Assembly: GCA_902478645.1 (NCBI GenBank) | Contig: CABSLV010000044.1 | Coordinates: forward strand, 1 to 13,790 | Reading direction: 5' to 3' | DNA from: an uncultured Flavobacteriales bacterium | GTDB lineage: Bacteria > Bacteroidota > Bacteroidia > Flavobacteriales > UBA1820 | DNA length: 13,790 bases | Shown here: in pieces, positions 12,167 to 13,790 of the stretch | How the letters are laid out: each line of letters begins with the position of its first letter | Position numbering within the stretch: the stretch's first letter is position 1 | Made by a program: the position numbers and the translations under genes | The notes under the pieces: generated by a model | What the model saw: the letters and a program-made list of their open reading frames with translations, nothing else | The model's database searches: none | What the model was told of the DNA's origin: nothing

Positions 12167-12715
12167 ATGAGCGAAACATTTGCACTCCTTATCGCGCTCG
12201 CCGCAGTGATAGGCATCTTTGTCGTCATCCCCCTGGTCGTGTTTCTGATCGTACGCAAAGTACTCTCCGACCGGCACCGCGAACGCATGGCAATGATCGA
12301 AAGCGGCCTCTCGCACAAGTATCGCGCCCCCCGGCCAGACACCGAACAGGACCACCGCGAAGCCACCGCCACAGACGCCTCGGAGAATAACCCCGACACC
12401 ACCCCTCCCCAAAACCCTCCCACCCCCGAACAATACCGCCGCGCCCGGGCCGAGGACTCGACCATCAAGTGGATGTACATCTTCGGCGGAGCAGCCATCG
12501 GACTGATCCTCGCCTCGATCTTCACCCACCTGCTGTTCGCCTACACCCTGATCGAAACCCGGGGACTCGGTTTGTCGATCGTCGTACTGTCCGTATGCGT
12601 AGCCCTGTACCTCTATTACGTACGCAAGAACAAACGGGACCATCGTCCCTGCCCGCCCACCGGCAAGGCTCCTTCCGAAATGAACCGCGAAAACGAACCC
12701 TACACCGAGGAGTAA
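12167..12715 (+). CDS. DUF6249-like three-helix membrane protein
   Basis: A 182-aa inner-membrane protein with TM1 at 5-29 (LLIALAAVIGIFVVIPLVVFLIV). A cytoplasmic segment contains RHRERMAMIESGL (37-49), a pattern I associate with the DUF6249 family found next to ECF sigma genes in Bacteroidota. A Pro/Asp/Thr-rich linker (55-90) and the IKWMYIFGG entry lead to TM2 at about 102-127, then TM3 at about 134-152 and a charged tail. It precedes the sigma factor by 24 bases, suggesting one operon and a possible role in sigma control. That function is inferred; the family itself is uncharacterised. The codons of the linker are unusually rich in CCC/CCT because of Pro content. Confidence 0.85.
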   Translation: MSETFALLIALAAVIGIFVVIPLVVFLIVRKVLSDRHRERMAMIESGLSHKYRAPRPDTEQDHREATATDASENNPDTTPPQNPPTPEQYRRARAEDSTIKWMYIFGGAAIGLILASIFTHLLFAYTLIETRGLGLSIVVLSVCVALYLYYVRKNKRDHRPCPPTGKAPSEMNRENEPYTEE

Positions 12716-12739
12716 TCCGCACGTTTTTCGCCACTCGGG

Positions 12740-13318
12740 ATGGAAGACAACGACCTGATAAAAGGAACGCTGCACGGCGACGACCGCTGCTTTGCTGCTC
12801 TTGTCGATCGGTACAAGAACATGGTGATGGCCGTGGTGTCGCGCGTGGTGAAAAACCGCGAAGATGCCGAAGACCTTACGCAGGATGTTTTTGTCAAAGC
12901 CTATCTGTCGCTCGGCAAGTTCAAGGGCGAATCCCGTTTTTCTACCTGGCTCTTTCGGATAGCCTACAACGAAGCCTCCTCGCGCTATCGCCAGGGAAAG
13001 CCAGACACGGTCGCCGTGGAGGATTGGATGAATTTCGAACAGAGCGTCGATACCGGCCGCGTAGGGCAGATGGAACACCTTTCCGCCCGGCAGCGTTCGC
13101 AGTACGTGCAGCAAGCCATGGATCGGCTCGACCCGCGCGATGCGATGCTTCTGACGCTTTTTTATCTCAATGAACATTCCGTAGCGGAAATTTCCGATAT
13201 TTGCTCGATGAGCCTCTCCAATGTCAAGACCTGCCTTTCCCGGGCTCGGGTACGGATGGGGAAGATACTCACCGGTATGTTGGGCCCCGATGCGGCTTCT
13301 GTCCTGATAGGAGAATAA
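12740..13318 (+). CDS. ECF-type RNA polymerase sigma-70 factor
   Basis: A 192-aa group 4 sigma factor that would direct RNA polymerase to a specific promoter set. Region 2 spans about 14-84 (FAALVDRYKNMVMAVVSRVV, then the classic EDAEDLTQDVFVKAYLSLGKFKGESRFSTWLFRIAYN). Region 4 spans about 124-178 (AMDRLDPRDAMLLTLFYLNEHSVAEISDICSMSLSNVKTCLSRARVRM), with the helix-turn-helix at HSVAEISDICSMSLSNVKTCLSRAR. A variable linker joins them. Regions 1 and 3 are absent, as usual for ECF factors. The downstream gene starts 3 bases after its stop and has the layout of a membrane anti-sigma factor. Its regulon is unknown. No autoregulatory promoter is recognisable. Confidence 0.95.
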   Translation: MEDNDLIKGTLHGDDRCFAALVDRYKNMVMAVVSRVVKNREDAEDLTQDVFVKAYLSLGKFKGESRFSTWLFRIAYNEASSRYRQGKPDTVAVEDWMNFEQSVDTGRVGQMEHLSARQRSQYVQQAMDRLDPRDAMLLTLFYLNEHSVAEISDICSMSLSNVKTCLSRARVRMGKILTGMLGPDAASVLIGE

Positions 13319-13321
13319 GTC

Positions 13322-13732
13322 ATGGAAAATACAAGAACGGACAACGAACGTTTCGATGCGATGATGCGCGAGGCCATCGCGGGCATCGGTCCCTCGTATG
13401 GTTTTACCCAGCGGTTGATGGTGCGTCTGGAACAGGAAAAGGAAATGGCGCGTGTGCGGAAGCAGCGGCGCATCGGGACGATCGTCGCGGCGGTAGTCGC
13501 CGTGTGGATATTGGCCTCGTTGGTAGGATCGCTGTTTTATTTCCGAGGGGAGCAAGTGCTTCTGTTCGACGTGTTGGGACAGTGGAAGGATCGCTTGTTC
13601 ATCTCTCTCTCCGAGTCGTTCGCGGGCAGTCCGGTATCCTTGCTGGTCAATATCGTGGTGGCCGGTTTGTCGGTATTTGCGGTAATGTCCTGGGATGCGG
13701 TATTGGGTCTGTTTTTTACCAAGCGAAAGTAA
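13322..13732 (+). CDS. Two-helix membrane protein, candidate anti-sigma factor
   Basis: A 136-aa protein starting 3 bases after the sigma stop, so almost certainly co-transcribed and probably translationally coupled. The cytoplasmic N-terminal half (1-50) is helical and charged (ERFDAMMREAIAGIGPSYGFTQRLMVRLEQEKEMARVRKQRR). TM1 is at about 51-74, followed by a short extracytoplasmic loop (QVLLFDVLGQWKDRLFISLSESF), TM2 at about 104-127, and a KRK tail. There is no zinc-binding HxxxCxxC anti-sigma motif. Gene position and topology suggest it holds or modulates the sigma factor at the membrane. I do not recognise a named family, so the role is inferred. Confidence 0.85.
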   Translation: MENTRTDNERFDAMMREAIAGIGPSYGFTQRLMVRLEQEKEMARVRKQRRIGTIVAAVVAVWILASLVGSLFYFRGEQVLLFDVLGQWKDRLFISLSESFAGSPVSLLVNIVVAGLSVFAVMSWDAVLGLFFTKRK

Positions 13733-13790
13733 GAGTCCGGTAAGGATCGGGGAACAGTCTCTGTTCAAGCATACAAGCGGGCAGGGGGGG

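Noticed and set aside
12251..12260. AAAGTACTCT inside the DUF6249-like gene, similar to the AAAGTACTTT operator core
   Set aside because: It lies within coding sequence, has a mismatch in the core, and lacks the flanking CAAAGT half-site.
13752..13766. 6-bp hairpin GAACAG/CTGTTC after the last gene
   Set aside because: It is short and lacks a T run. The true terminator of the sigma operon probably lies beyond the window.
11819..13768. 649-codon minus-strand open frame across the sigma operon and purine tract
   Set aside because: It spans three good + strand genes and a low-complexity region. Its composition is an artefact of codon bias and the polypyrimidine complement.

Overview
The window looks like a core-genome segment of a GC-rich member of the Bacteroidota, most likely order Bacteroidales and possibly near Alistipes/Rikenellaceae. 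The order-level call rests on several signals: Bacteroidota-type promoters (a TTTG/TTG -33 box and a TAnnTTTG -7 box), the gene order HU / tiny Lys-Arg protein / RNase G, the single-chain eukaryote-like glycyl-tRNA synthetase, and the LptE / TPR / SecG cluster. The family-level guess is inference from GC content and gene content only. No rRNA, tRNA, CRISPR array, insertion sequence or phage gene was found.

Layout, left to right. Bases 2-1363 (+) are the 3' part of rpsA (ribosomal protein S1), closed by a strong terminator. Convergent to it is mvaA (class II HMG-CoA reductase, 1506-2819, -). mvaA is divergent from an HU-family nucleoid protein (3044-3334, +), and each has a recognisable promoter. 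Next come a 29-codon, extremely basic protein (3412-3501), a terminator, an RNase E/G family endoribonuclease (3693-5234) without the usual zinc-link cysteines, and a small outer-membrane beta-barrel protein (5336-5785). A perfect 28-bp inverted repeat then separates the + strand genes from a minus-strand block: creD (5855-7234), a small winged-helix regulator (7315-7611) and a six-helix membrane protein (7608-8240). The last two overlap by ATGA. Their upstream region and the creD upstream region carry copies of the same 26-bp palindromic sequence, which suggests one regulon.

From 8546 the + strand resumes. glyS (to 10099) is followed by a second perfect 28-bp hairpin terminator. Then comes an envelope-biogenesis operon of lptE (10277-10828), a TPR-like protein (10853-11473) and secG (11487-11846). 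A 320-bp intergenic region follows, with a 42-nt unbroken purine run and an 18-bp inverted repeat. The window ends with a likely three-gene operon: a three-helix DUF6249-like membrane protein (12167-12715), an ECF sigma factor (12740-13318) and a two-helix membrane protein in the usual anti-sigma position (13322-13732).

Most genes are housekeeping: translation, RNA decay, nucleoid structure, isoprenoid precursors and envelope assembly. The least explained parts are the winged-helix/CreD locus with its paired operator-like repeats, the zinc-link-less RNase, the two 28-bp perfect hairpins and the purine tract. I see no clear evidence of a wholly novel defence or mobile system. Very long minus-strand reading frames opposite rng, glyS and the sigma operon are codon shadows.
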